NCBI GenBank assembly: GCA_046293395.1
Contig: JBKBOU010000004.1
Span: 62,001-126,000, forward strand
Length of the DNA: 64,000 nucleotides
Direction: 5' to 3'
Source: CAYNRA01 sp046293395
GTDB lineage: Bacteria; Bacteroidota; Bacteroidia; Cytophagales; Spirosomataceae
Part shown: piece by piece, positions 8,504 to 17,067 of the stretch
Numbering within the stretch: position 1 is the first letter of the stretch
Layout of the letters: every line of letters begins with the position of its first letter
Notes under the pieces: model-generated
The model's database searches: none
The model's input: only the letters and a program-made list of their open reading frames with translations
What the model was told of the DNA's origin: nothing
Translations under genes and position numbers: made by a program

Positions 8504-9706
8504 ATGAGTACGGAGCGTTATATGCAGCGTGGTGTTTCAGCCGCAAAAGAAGATGTACACAAAGCCATTGAAAAATTGGATAAGGGACTTTTTCCCGCAG
8601 CTTTTTGTAAAATATCTCCGGATTTATTGGGAGGAGACCCCGCCTTTTGCAATGTCATGCACGCAGACGGCGCCGGTACAAAAACGTCGCTCGCGTATCT
8701 ATATTGGAAAGAAACCGGTGATTTAAACGTCTGGAAAGGCATCGCACAAGATTCAATTATAATGAATACGGACGACCTTTTGTGTGTCGGTGCGCTGGGG
8801 CCTATCCTCATGTCTTCTTCTATCGACAGAAATAAAAATAAAATTCCGGGGGAAGTCATCGCTGCCATCATCAATGGCAGTGAGGAGGTGCTGGAAATGC
8901 TCCGGTCGTATGGTATCAATATCATCAGCACAGGAGGTGAAACGGCGGATGTCGGTGATTTGGTTCGCACCATTACGGTCAATACAACGGTCATTGCGCG
9001 TATGCAACGAAAAGATGTCATCTCTAATGATCAAATTAAACCTGGTCAAGTTATCGTCGGCTTGGCTTCGTCAGGACAGGCAAGTTACGAGCAGGAGTAC
9101 AACGCAGGGATGGGTAGTAATGGCTTAACGTCTGCCCGCCACGATGTTTTTGCCAAGGAATATGCAGAAAAATATCCGGAAAGTTTTGACTCAGAAATAG
9201 ACGCCTCACTCGTTTATATTGGCGAAAAAAAACTGACAGACACCGTACCCGTGACCTTTACAAAACCGACGGGTGAAACCGTGACAGAGAATATACCTGT
9301 CGGGAAATTAGTACTTTCGCCTACTCGAACCTACGCGCCTGTCGTTAAAGCTATTTTGGAACAGCTCGAAGGCAAAATCGGAGGAATGGTACATTGCAGC
9401 GGCGGGGCACAAACAAAGGTTCTCCATTTTATTCAGAATTTACACGTCATCAAAGATAATTTATTCCCTACTCCGCCACTCTTTTCGTTGATTCAGTCGC
9501 AAAGTGGCACGGATTGGAAAGAAATGTATAAGGTGTTTAATATGGGACATCGACTAGAGATTTATTTGGATGCGGCGGATGCTCAGAAAGTCATTGAGAT
9601 TGCGAAGCAGTTTCATATAGATGCCCAAATTATCGGGAGAGTAGAGGCAAATGCGGGGAAGAAGGTCACTATTGAAAGTGAATATGGTATTTTCGAGTAC
9701 GAATAA
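8504..9706 (+). CDS. purM: Phosphoribosylformylglycinamidine cyclo-ligase (AIR synthase)
   Basis: 400 residues, somewhat longer than E. coli PurM (about 345) as usual in Bacteroidota. It closes the imidazole ring using ATP in purine synthesis. Visible features are HADGAGTKT near residue 50, the MNTDDLLCVGA segment, STGGETADVGD, the GQVIVGLASSGQAS linker region, and the C-terminal NMGHRLEIYL. It stands alone with its own promoter element and is followed by a perfect palindromic terminator. Confidence 0.93.
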   Translation: MSTERYMQRGVSAAKEDVHKAIEKLDKGLFPAAFCKISPDLLGGDPAFCNVMHADGAGTKTSLAYLYWKETGDLNVWKGIAQDSIIMNTDDLLCVGALGPILMSSSIDRNKNKIPGEVIAAIINGSEEVLEMLRSYGINIISTGGETADVGDLVRTITVNTTVIARMQRKDVISNDQIKPGQVIVGLASSGQASYEQEYNAGMGSNGLTSARHDVFAKEYAEKYPESFDSEIDASLVYIGEKKLTDTVPVTFTKPTGETVTENIPVGKLVLSPTRTYAPVVKAILEQLEGKIGGMVHCSGGAQTKVLHFIQNLHVIKDNLFPTPPLFSLIQSQSGTDWKEMYKVFNMGHRLEIYLDAADAQKVIEIAKQFHIDAQIIGRVEANAGKKVTIESEYGIFEYE

Positions 9707-9728
9707 TTCATTTATTCGTCACGTATTC

Positions 9729-9772
9729 AAAAAGAAGTCCTTCAGATACATGTATCTGAAGGACTTCTTTTT
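9729..9772. terminator. Perfect 44-bp palindromic terminator
   Basis: Two perfect 22-nt arms meet at 9750/9751, starting AAAAAGAAGTCC and ending GGACTTCTTTTT. A-run and T-run on either side make it functional in both directions, for purM and the convergent gene at 9869. Confidence 0.85.
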
Positions 9773-9868
9773 GCTAGAAAATACGCGAATATACAATCAA
9801 ATTTGGATGAACGAAGTGCGTGGGCGACATACACTCATCGTATTTTTCGAGTAGAAACGATATGATAA

Positions 9869-10477
9869 TCAGGATTTTAGCGTGGGTAATTGCAAATGAA
9901 ACCGAATGACAATGACGCGGATAACAATAATGATACAAGAGGAAATAAGCTCCGTGACGGGTAACGAAATGGAGAGTCGCAGACACCAAAAATAAACCAA
10001 ACCACCTACCACACAAGCAAGTGCATAAATATCTTTGCGTAGCAATAAGGGAACTTCGTTTAATAAAACATCCCGAATCAAACCTCCAATTGATCCCGTG
10101 ATAACGCCCATGACGACACATATTAAAAAGGGTAAACCAAACTCTACGCTTTTGCTTATTCCAATGATTGTGAAGAGCCCAAGTCCAATGGCATCAAACA
10201 AAAAGAGGGCGCCTTTCCATTTGAATAGTTTTTCTTTGAATAGTAAGTTTGCCAAAAGAGCCAATCCAGTGATGGTAAAATAGCTACTGTCTTGCATCCA
10301 AAAGGGAGAAATATTTAGTAATATATCTCGGATAGTACCTCCGCCAATCGCTGTAACAAGTCCAACCAAATAGGCGCCAAACCAATCCAATTGTTTTTTT
10401 GAAGCCAGCTCTATTCCACTCAGAGCAAAGACGAAAGTTCCGGCAAAACCCAGAAATAAAGTTAAAAGTGAACCCAT
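9869..10477 (-). CDS. TRIC-type cation channel family protein (UPF0126/YicG-like)
   Basis: 202 residues, seven predicted membrane helices in two homologous halves. Each half ends in a glycine-rich motif, AIGGGTIRDILL in the first and GSIGGLIRDVLL in the second, the hallmark of the bacterial trimeric intracellular cation channel family. The protein sits in the inner membrane and probably conducts monovalent cations; some relatives are proposed amino-acid transporters. It is flanked by a palindromic terminator and has no evident operon partner. Confidence 0.9.
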   Translation of the reverse strand: MGSLLTLFLGFAGTFVFALSGIELASKKQLDWFGAYLVGLVTAIGGGTIRDILLNISPFWMQDSSYFTITGLALLANLLFKEKLFKWKGALFLFDAIGLGLFTIIGISKSVEFGLPFLICVVMGVITGSIGGLIRDVLLNEVPLLLRKDIYALACVVGGLVYFWCLRLSISLPVTELISSCIIIVIRVIVIRFHLQLPTLKS

Positions 10478-10623
10478 TTTATGGTTGTTAATTTCGATGA
10501 AACGTATCGGTCGTTTGTCTTAGATTTGTACTTTTCTGGAAATGAAAATCTGACTATTTGAAAGATATACGTCAACTTCATTTGTTCCTTGTTTCATAAT
10601 CTTATTTTGCTCCACTTGCGTAA

Positions 10624-10636
10624 GTCCCGTAGGGAC
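10624..10636. repeat. Short palindrome GTCCC-gta-GGGAC
   Basis: A small inverted repeat in the 216-bp gap between two minus-strand membrane-protein genes. GTCCCGTAGGGAC-type elements are, as far as I recall, dispersed in many Bacteroidota genomes, but only one copy is seen here. No gene or promoter is evident in the gap. Confidence 0.3.
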
Positions 10637-10693
10637 ATAATCTGGGTAAAAAAGGTATGAAATGTCATCTAGGTGAATTACCCACAAACAGAA

Positions 10694-11620
10694 TCAGTAG
10701 GTACGTTCTTGTTTGACAAAATGACGAAAGTACCAAAGTCCCAAACCTGTCAACAACGCAGAGGCAATCACCCCAACAACCGGAACACTGTCCATCTTTT
10801 CTAATTCAGGGCTTATTTTCTTTAAATGGATTAAATACATGACCAAAACGGCTGTTCCGTTGTTGAACACGTGCGCCGCAATAGGTATCCATAAATTACC
10901 CGACCAATAATAAAAGTAACCGAATAACGCCCCTAAAAAAAGACGTGGAAAAAAACCATAAAACTGAAAATGAATCGCACTAAATACAAATGCAGACACC
11001 CAAATAGCCAAATGATGATTCTGCCAGGCTTGCATCAGTTTGCGTTGGAGTAATCCTCTAAAAATGAGTTCTTCACCAAATCCTGCCACACAACCAATCA
11101 CAAGAAAAGTAAGGATAAATTGTCCGAAACTATCGTAGGTGGTCATGAACGAAGTCATTTCACCCAATTTATCTTCCATAGCACGCATGTAGCTTTCTAC
11201 AGCCTGTAAAGAAGCTGGTAGTTTCATGGCGGCATTCGCAGATTGTACCCAACTACTGAAGGGCATCGACACGATTTGAATGATGTAAACAAATAAAAAT
11301 AAACTCGGTGAAGGCGTTTGATACGTATGAAAAGTAGAAAATGGCTGTTTTTCAATCCAATACCAATACAAAAGTCCAGCTCCCGTAAACATAGACAAGG
11401 AAACAATCGCTTGTGATACAATCAGAGCTAGCCAACCGTTGGGCGACTCGCGCAGCGCTCCCTCCAAGTCGCTTAAATCAGAAAGTGATAAATTGGTTAG
11501 GGCTACCATGACGTATGAACCTACTAAATTACCCATAACCATTCCAATCATGACAAAGCCAATCAGGATAAGTAAAGAAGAAAGTACGGTGCGGTCTAAA
11601 ATATGTACGGGTTGTCTCAT
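10694..11620 (-). CDS. CPBP-family intramembrane metalloprotease
   Basis: 308 residues with about eight hydrophobic segments. The Rce1/CPBP motifs are present: GEELIFRG at 182-189 (glutamates 183-184 and Arg188), SAIHFQFYGFFPRLFLGALFG with its histidine, and AAHVFNN. These supply the catalytic Glu and the metal-binding residues. Bacterial members are membrane proteases with roles in peptide maturation or self-immunity; no substrate gene is nearby. The N-terminus begins at the ATG complementary to 11618-11620. Confidence 0.88.
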   Translation of the reverse strand: MRQPVHILDRTVLSSLLILIGFVMIGMVMGNLVGSYVMVALTNLSLSDLSDLEGALRESPNGWLALIVSQAIVSLSMFTGAGLLYWYWIEKQPFSTFHTYQTPSPSLFLFVYIIQIVSMPFSSWVQSANAAMKLPASLQAVESYMRAMEDKLGEMTSFMTTYDSFGQFILTFLVIGCVAGFGEELIFRGLLQRKLMQAWQNHHLAIWVSAFVFSAIHFQFYGFFPRLFLGALFGYFYYWSGNLWIPIAAHVFNNGTAVLVMYLIHLKKISPELEKMDSVPVVGVIASALLTGLGLWYFRHFVKQERTY

Positions 11621-11666
11621 GAAAAAAATAAGGACTTAAAATGAATGGATATCGTCTCGAAATGTA

Positions 11667-11804
11667 ATGCCAATTTGCTCCAATATTAAGGAATCCTACG
11701 CTGTTCTGCAACAACTAGAAAGACAAGGAATACAAAACCCCGGACGAATGGAATATGATTTGAATGGTTTTATAGGTAATTTTGTTCAAGAAATGATTCA
11801 TTAG
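11667..11804 (+). CDS. Small hypothetical ORF (45 residues)
   Basis: An ATG-started frame between two divergent genes, running M-P-I-C-S-N-I-K-E-S then YAVLQQLERQGIQNPGRMEY and ending QEMIH. The composition is protein-like (amphipathic helix, mixed charges), unlike its A/T-rich surroundings. It is too short to classify and may be a remnant of a longer gene. Confidence 0.3.
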   Translation: MPICSNIKESYAVLQQLERQGIQNPGRMEYDLNGFIGNFVQEMIH

Positions 11805-11846
11805 ATTTTTCGCAGACTTATCTGTCGCTTAAGTAAATACGTAAAA

Positions 11847-12875
11847 ATGGCAAAAATTGGTACCATCGACTTAGGAGAATTTCCGCTTTTACTCGCTCCC
11901 ATGGAGGACGTCAGTGACCCTCCGTTTCGGCAAGTCTGTAAGGAAAACGGCGCTGATATGATGTACACCGAGTTTATATCGTCTGAAGGGCTTATTCGAA
12001 ATGCGGTGAAAAGTACCCAAAAGCTCGATATTTTTCCGTACGAAAGACCAATTGGAGTTCAACTTTTCGGGAGTGATGTCGATACAATGGCTGCTTGTAC
12101 AGAAATTGCTACACGTGTAAACCCAGACTTAATTGATATAAATTACGGTTGCCCCGTCAAAAAGGTAGCATGTAAAGGCGCCGGTGCAGCCTTACTACAG
12201 GATATTCCGTTGATGGCTAAAATGACGGAAGCGGTCGTGAAAGCAACGCATTTGCCCGTCACAGTCAAGACCCGTTTGGGCTGGGACGAACAAACAAAAA
12301 ATATTGAAGAAGTAGCAGAACGCCTTCAAGATGTTGGTATTCAGGCACTTACTGTGCATGGGCGCACGCGTGCACAATTGTATAAAGGAGAGGCCGACTG
12401 GCGACTCATCGCGAAAATCAAGGAAAATCCACGTATTAAAATCCCTATTTTCGGGAATGGAGACATTGATTCTCCTGAAAAAGCGGTTCTCTATAAAAAT
12501 AGATATGGCGTAGATGGCATCATGATTGGCCGCGCAAGTATTGGATATCCTTGGATTTTCAACGAAATCAAACATTTTGTAGCAACAGGTACACATTTGC
12601 CAGCTCCTACGATGCAACAACGCGTGGAAGCAGCCCGAAAGCACCTCCAGTTTTCCATTGAGTGGAAAGGTGAAAAATTAGGTATGTTGGAAATGCGCCG
12701 ACACTACGCCAATTATTTCAGAGGTTTACCCAATTTTAAAGAATACCGCATGAAGCTCGTGCAATCCCTCGAAAAAGAGGAACTATTTGAAATAATGGAT
12801 ACAATTCTCGTTCAATTTGATGGCGTAGTCTTGGAAACACGAGCTACAAAAGTAGAGTACGCCGGAGTTGATTAA
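11847..12875 (+). CDS. dusB: tRNA-dihydrouridine synthase (DusB-type)
   Basis: 342 residues. An FMN-binding TIM barrel reduces specific uridines in tRNA D-loops using NADPH. Visible motifs are LLAPMEDVSDPPFR at the N-terminus, DINYGCPVKKVACKGAGAALL with the catalytic cysteine, VHGRTRAQLYKG and IFGNGDIDSPE, plus GIMIGRASIGYPWIF for the FMN phosphate. The C-terminal helical domain includes MRRHYANYFRG. The choice of DusB over other Dus classes rests on overall similarity. Confidence 0.93.
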   Translation: MAKIGTIDLGEFPLLLAPMEDVSDPPFRQVCKENGADMMYTEFISSEGLIRNAVKSTQKLDIFPYERPIGVQLFGSDVDTMAACTEIATRVNPDLIDINYGCPVKKVACKGAGAALLQDIPLMAKMTEAVVKATHLPVTVKTRLGWDEQTKNIEEVAERLQDVGIQALTVHGRTRAQLYKGEADWRLIAKIKENPRIKIPIFGNGDIDSPEKAVLYKNRYGVDGIMIGRASIGYPWIFNEIKHFVATGTHLPAPTMQQRVEAARKHLQFSIEWKGEKLGMLEMRRHYANYFRGLPNFKEYRMKLVQSLEKEELFEIMDTILVQFDGVVLETRATKVEYAGVD

Positions 12876-12900
12876 AGACTTATAAAGGATTTATTATAAA

Positions 12901-12936
12901 CAAAGCCCTTCTTTCTTTTCGGAGAGAAGGGCTTTG
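12901..12936. terminator. Terminator hairpin between convergent genes
   Basis: CAAAGCCCTTCT (12901-12912) pairs with AGAAGGGCTTTG (12925-12936), a perfect 12-bp stem with a 12-nt loop. The T-run is weak. It separates dusB from the convergent GH3-like gene. Confidence 0.65.
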
Positions 12937-12954
12937 TCTTGTAAAACGAACTGC

Positions 12955-14448
12955 TTAGCTAAGAGGAGCGAGAAAATCAGCAATTTTACGGTCATTGGAT
13001 AGGCGCGGCACTTTGTTTTGTCCGCCCAATTTCCCCTCCGAACGCATGTAATCAATGAAGGCATTTCGTTTTAATGAGGTAATGACAAGCGGGCGGAGGA
13101 TACTACCGACAATCAAATCTTGGTAATATACATTCAAATCAACCATTTTTTGATTGAGAACTTCTGCAAATCCTGCCATGTCTTTGGGTGGTGTAGCAAA
13201 TTCAATCAGCCATTCGTGGTAAGGCAGTCCGGACGTAGGATTCACTTGAGGGGCTACCGTAAATTCGACGACTTCTGTCTCCGGAAAACGTTCACACGCC
13301 CATTTCATCGCTTTTTCGACTTCTTCACCGATGACATGCTCGCCAAAAGCAGAAATAAAATGTTTGATTCGACCTGTTACAACAATTCGGTAGGGGTCTA
13401 GGGAAACGAACTTAACAGTATCGCCAATTGAATACCCCCAAAGACCTGCATTTGAATTGATGATTAAGGCGTAATTTTTATTGAGCTCAACCTGATGAAT
13501 CGCAAGTCGGGTTGGGTTATCATTGAAATATTCGTCTGCTGGAATAAATTCAAAGAAAATACCTGAATCCAATAACATCAATAAACCAGGCTCATTTTGT
13601 ACATCTTGGTAGGCGATGAAACCCTCGGAGGCAGGATATAATTCAATGGAATCTACTTTTCTACCAATAGATTCAAAGAGTTTGGCTTTGTAAGGTTCGA
13701 AGTTCACCCCGCCATAGACAAATAAGTCAAACGTCGGAAAAACCTCCTGGATGGTTTTTCCAGTTCGAGCTTGGATACGGTCAAAATACATTTGTACCCA
13801 CGGTGGAATACCGGAAATCAGTCCCATATTTTGGTGTAAAGTCTCGTCAATGATACGTTCCAGCTTTTCCTCCCAATCCTCGATGCAATTGGTTGCATAC
13901 GAAGGTAATTGGTTGGTTCGAAGATAACTCGGTACGTGGTGGTTCGAAATACCTGAGAGCCTGCCAGTATGAATGCCCGCCTTTTTGTCTAGTTCAGGGC
14001 TACCCGATAAAAAGATAAGTTTATTATCCAAAAAAGCCGATTTGCCCGTCTGGTCAATGTAGTTAAGCAACGCATTTTTTGCCGAGCCAATGTGATTGTG
14101 AATAGAAACATCAGAAATAGGAATATATTTTACGCCCGAAGTTGTACCTGAAGTTTTGGACAAATAAAGGGGTTTCCCAGTCCATAAAATATCGGATTCT
14201 CCTTGCAGGATACGGTCAATGTAAGGCCGCAGTTCTTCGTAATCTCGGATAGGTACGGCCTCTTTGAAGTCCTCGTACGTACGAATATCTTGAAAATGAT
14301 GCGCCTTGCCAAATGCCGTTGATGCCGCTTGACTCACCAGTTTTTTACGCCAATTTTCTTGAATGTCTGCCGCGTTATACATCCATTTTTTCTGCTGAGC
14401 AACGGTATAACGAGCAAGAGGTTTGCTTAGTAAAGAGCGAAATCCCAT
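12955..14448 (-). CDS. GH3-family acyl-adenylate-forming enzyme
   Basis: 497 residues. It belongs to the GH3 branch of adenylating enzymes known from plant hormone conjugation and common in Bacteroidota with unknown substrate. The ATP-binding motif LSKTSGTTSGVKYIPIS lies near residue 95-111, YPASEGF is the second nucleotide motif, and VVTGRIKHFISAFGEHV the hinge/C-terminal motif. It would activate a carboxylate as acyl-AMP and transfer it to an amine or thiol. No pathway partners adjoin it. Confidence 0.88.
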   Translation of the reverse strand: MGFRSLLSKPLARYTVAQQKKWMYNAADIQENWRKKLVSQAASTAFGKAHHFQDIRTYEDFKEAVPIRDYEELRPYIDRILQGESDILWTGKPLYLSKTSGTTSGVKYIPISDVSIHNHIGSAKNALLNYIDQTGKSAFLDNKLIFLSGSPELDKKAGIHTGRLSGISNHHVPSYLRTNQLPSYATNCIEDWEEKLERIIDETLHQNMGLISGIPPWVQMYFDRIQARTGKTIQEVFPTFDLFVYGGVNFEPYKAKLFESIGRKVDSIELYPASEGFIAYQDVQNEPGLLMLLDSGIFFEFIPADEYFNDNPTRLAIHQVELNKNYALIINSNAGLWGYSIGDTVKFVSLDPYRIVVTGRIKHFISAFGEHVIGEEVEKAMKWACERFPETEVVEFTVAPQVNPTSGLPYHEWLIEFATPPKDMAGFAEVLNQKMVDLNVYYQDLIVGSILRPLVITSLKRNAFIDYMRSEGKLGGQNKVPRLSNDRKIADFLAPLS

Positions 14449-14526
14449 AATTTTTTACAAAAAGGTCTTGATAAACAGTTGGCAATATATCAAAAAAAAG
14501 GCGGTATTTACGGGAATAATGGGCGT

Positions 14527-14565
14527 AAAAAAACTCGACTGAGGCAAGCCCAAGCCGAGTTTTTT
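14527..14565 (-). terminator. Terminator of asd
   Basis: AAAAAACTCG (14528-14537) and its complement (14556-14565) close an imperfectly extended hairpin just after the asd stop. T-runs exist on both sides. Confidence 0.65.
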
Positions 14566-14586
14566 GTTTTTACCTCTGTAAAAGGG

Positions 14587-15579
14587 TTAAATCATTTGGG
14601 CTGAAACTAAGTATTCCGCGATTTGCACCGCATTGGTTGCTGCTCCTTTACGAAGGTTATCAGCTACAATCCAAAGGTTTAATGTATTTGCTTGGGACTC
14701 ATCGCGGCGGATACGACCAACAAATATTTCGTCTTTTCCGTGTGCATGAACAGGCATTGGATAGACATTATTGGCAGGGTCATCTTGCACAATAACGCCA
14801 GGTGTCGCTGCCAAAAGTTCACGTACTTTAGCTAGGTCAAAGTCATTTTCAAATTCAATATTGACCGATTCCGAGTGCCCCCCAATCGTTGGAATACGAA
14901 CCGTCGTGGCAGTCACCTTGATTTGGTCGTCTTCCATGATTTTATTGGTTTCCTTGATCATCTTCATCTCCTCTTTTGTATAACCGTTTTCTTGGAATAC
15001 ATCAATGTGTGGGAGAACATTCAAGTCAATTTTATGTGGATAAACCATTTTCACATTTTCATCTCCCGCTCTTTCTCCAAATAATTGGTCAACGGCAGCT
15101 TTACCTGTTCCTGTTACAGATTGGTATGTAGAAACAACCACGCGCTTGATTTTATAGGCGTCGTGTAGTGGTTTCAATACAACGACCATTTGAATCGTAG
15201 AACAGTTAGGATTTGCAATAATTTTGTCTTCGGGAGTCAGGCTACTTGCATTTACTTCCGGTACGACTAATTTTTTGGTAGGATCCATGCGCCAAGCAGA
15301 CGAATTATCGATGACGGTAATGCCCGCTTCCGCAAATTTGGGTGCAAGTGCCAGAGAAGTCCCTCCGCCAGCAGAAAAAATAGCCACGGCAGGTTTCATC
15401 TGAATCGCTTCTTCATAGCCGACGACCGTAAACTGTTTATCCTTAAAAGTGACCTTCGTTCCGATAGATTTCTCTGATGCGACAGGGATAATTTCGGTGA
15501 CAGGGAAGTTTCTCTCTGCCAATACTTTCAGGATTTCACCACCTACCAATCCGGTAGCTCCTACTACTGCGATTTTCAT
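14587..15579 (-). CDS. asd: Aspartate-semialdehyde dehydrogenase
   Basis: 330 residues, matching the family. It reduces aspartyl phosphate to the semialdehyde for lysine/DAP, threonine and methionine synthesis. The NADP-binding start VVGATGLVGGEILKVL, SAGGGTSLALAP and the active-site Cys126 in NPNCSTIQM are present, as is the C-terminal HGKDEIFVGRIRRDE segment. It is monocistronic, with a -7 element at 15743-15750 and a leader of about 150 nt. Confidence 0.95.
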   Translation of the reverse strand: MKIAVVGATGLVGGEILKVLAERNFPVTEIIPVASEKSIGTKVTFKDKQFTVVGYEEAIQMKPAVAIFSAGGGTSLALAPKFAEAGITVIDNSSAWRMDPTKKLVVPEVNASSLTPEDKIIANPNCSTIQMVVVLKPLHDAYKIKRVVVSTYQSVTGTGKAAVDQLFGERAGDENVKMVYPHKIDLNVLPHIDVFQENGYTKEEMKMIKETNKIMEDDQIKVTATTVRIPTIGGHSESVNIEFENDFDLAKVRELLAATPGVIVQDDPANNVYPMPVHAHGKDEIFVGRIRRDESQANTLNLWIVADNLRKGAATNAVQIAEYLVSAQMI

Positions 15580-15742
15580 TAATTGGATTGTGTTAATTAT
15601 GTATAAAAACGATTCAATTATTTTTTGTCCAAAATGGCGGGATAAACGAAAAATTTTCGGTCTATTGGCTATTTGTCCATAAATTAGCCTTTTTCCCTTT
15701 CTTTTACTACGTTTAACTCACTTTTTGACTAAAAAATTACGG

Positions 15743-15750
15743 CAAAAGTA
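15743..15750 (-). promoter_or_regulatory. -7 element (TACTTTTG on the minus strand) before asd
   Basis: CAAAAGTA on the plus strand equals TACTTTTG on the minus strand, fitting TAnnTTTG. The predicted leader to the asd ATG is about 155 nt. I see no recognisable riboswitch fold in it. Confidence 0.4.
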
Positions 15751-15784
15751 AGGTAAATCAATGAAATTGGAAAGGAGTTAATCT

Positions 15785-16378
15785 TTAAAAAGTCCAAATC
15801 TTATAAGGTGTCGCACAGAATTGGACAGAGATATCGAAAGCATCTACATCCAATGGTGTATCGCCAGGCTCAAAAATACTGAGTCCTATGCGTGTATGCG
15901 GTTGTTCTGTTGCCAAAAAACGGTCATAAAATCCTTTTCCGTAACCAACCCGGTACCCACGTTTGTCCAGGTAAAGCAACGGAACAAGCACAACAGGATT
16001 TACGACAGTCTCCCAAAAAATAGGTGTCGTGAGACCAACGGACTCCGGCGCTGGTTCTGTAATTCCCCACGCATTCGTAACAAGCGGCGTGGATTCTGTG
16101 AACAAATGATGCGTCATCTGTGCCTGGCTCTCCATTCGTGGAATATACAAACAAATCGCTGGATGTTTCTGCCGAATGGTATCTATAAGTTTCCAAGTAT
16201 TCACCTCTTTTTTTGATTCGATAGGTAAGAATAGATGTACATTTTGCCAAGAAGACAAAGGCCAATAACTCGCCATCTGATCAAAAATCTGAAGGCTCCT
16301 CAAAAGAACTTCTTCCGTAGATATTTCCTCTCTCTGTTTGTTTGCCCATGCTCGGGCCATTGCCTTGGTAAAACCCAT
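15785..16378 (-). CDS. 5-formyltetrahydrofolate cyclo-ligase family protein
   Basis: 197 residues from the ATG at 16378; the frame extends 34 codons further up, but MGFTKAMARAWANKQREEIS aligns with the usual N-terminal helix of the family. It converts 5-formyl-THF to 5,10-methenyl-THF with ATP. The diagnostic motif GYGKGFYDRFL is present in the C-terminal third, along with LFLPIESKKEVNTW and VVLVPLLYLDKRGYRVG. It is divergent from the YqgE gene, with 113 bp between the starts. Confidence 0.9.
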   Translation of the reverse strand: MGFTKAMARAWANKQREEISTEEVLLRSLQIFDQMASYWPLSSWQNVHLFLPIESKKEVNTWKLIDTIRQKHPAICLYIPRMESQAQMTHHLFTESTPLVTNAWGITEPAPESVGLTTPIFWETVVNPVVLVPLLYLDKRGYRVGYGKGFYDRFLATEQPHTRIGLSIFEPGDTPLDVDAFDISVQFCATPYKIWTF

Positions 16379-16491
16379 AATTCGCTGATTGAATGAAAGT
16401 ACGACAGACAAGTAAACAAAACTTTTCCGTTCTCGCATTGGTTGGATTGAAATAAAATTGTTTACTTGACAACAAAACAAAATGTAGCATC

Positions 16492-17043
16492 ATGACAACA
16501 CCCCCAAATGGCTCGGTTTTATTGGCAGAACCTTTCTTGGAGGATGAAAACTTCAAAAGAAGCGTTGTTTTGCTCTGTCAGCACGTTCCCGAAGAAGGAA
16601 CTTTCGGTCTTGTGCTTAATCAGCCCTCTTCGCTGCTGTTAGCGGATGTCGTTGAGGGTGTTTACGGTGATTTTCCCCTGTATATCGGTGGACCCGTCCA
16701 ACAAAATACACTCCATTACATTCATCTTCTCGGAGATGTAATCGAACACAGTATTTCGCTCGGAAATGGACTTTTCTGGGCTGGGAATTTTGAGCAAATC
16801 AAAGCGCTCATCAATCTCGGTCAAGTAAAATCCAATGAAGTACGCTTCTTTCTTGGCTATGCCGGATGGTCTGACGGCCAACTCCACGATGAACTCGAAC
16901 AGAAAAGCTGGATTGTCGGCAAAACAACACCGGACACCATTTTTTCTACCAACGAGCCCACGCTCTGGCAAGTTATTCTCAAACAAATGGGCGGAACGTA
17001 TAAGCAATTTGCCTATTACCCAAGTGACCCCAAACTCAATTAA
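16492..17043 (+). CDS. YqgE/AlgH family protein (UPF0301)
   Basis: 183 residues. The N-terminal GSVLLAEPFLEDENFKRSVVLLC and GTFGLVLNQPSS segments and LYIGGPVQ are characteristic, as is the FLGYAGWSDGQLHDEL stretch. The family is a conserved bacterial protein of unsettled biochemical role, once linked to alginate regulation in Pseudomonas. It lies 24 bp upstream of the M3 peptidase, so the two genes are likely co-transcribed. Confidence 0.93.
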   Translation: MTTPPNGSVLLAEPFLEDENFKRSVVLLCQHVPEEGTFGLVLNQPSSLLLADVVEGVYGDFPLYIGGPVQQNTLHYIHLLGDVIEHSISLGNGLFWAGNFEQIKALINLGQVKSNEVRFFLGYAGWSDGQLHDELEQKSWIVGKTTPDTIFSTNEPTLWQVILKQMGGTYKQFAYYPSDPKLN

Positions 17044-17067
17044 TGCACGTTTAAAGATTTTCGTATT

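Noticed and set aside
8518..9021. 167-codon minus-strand frame inside purM
   Set aside because: Antisense shadow of a well-recognised gene.
15580..15750. Riboswitch (for example lysine) in the asd leader
   Set aside because: The leader has no recognisable conserved core or strong multi-helix fold; only a promoter element is supported.
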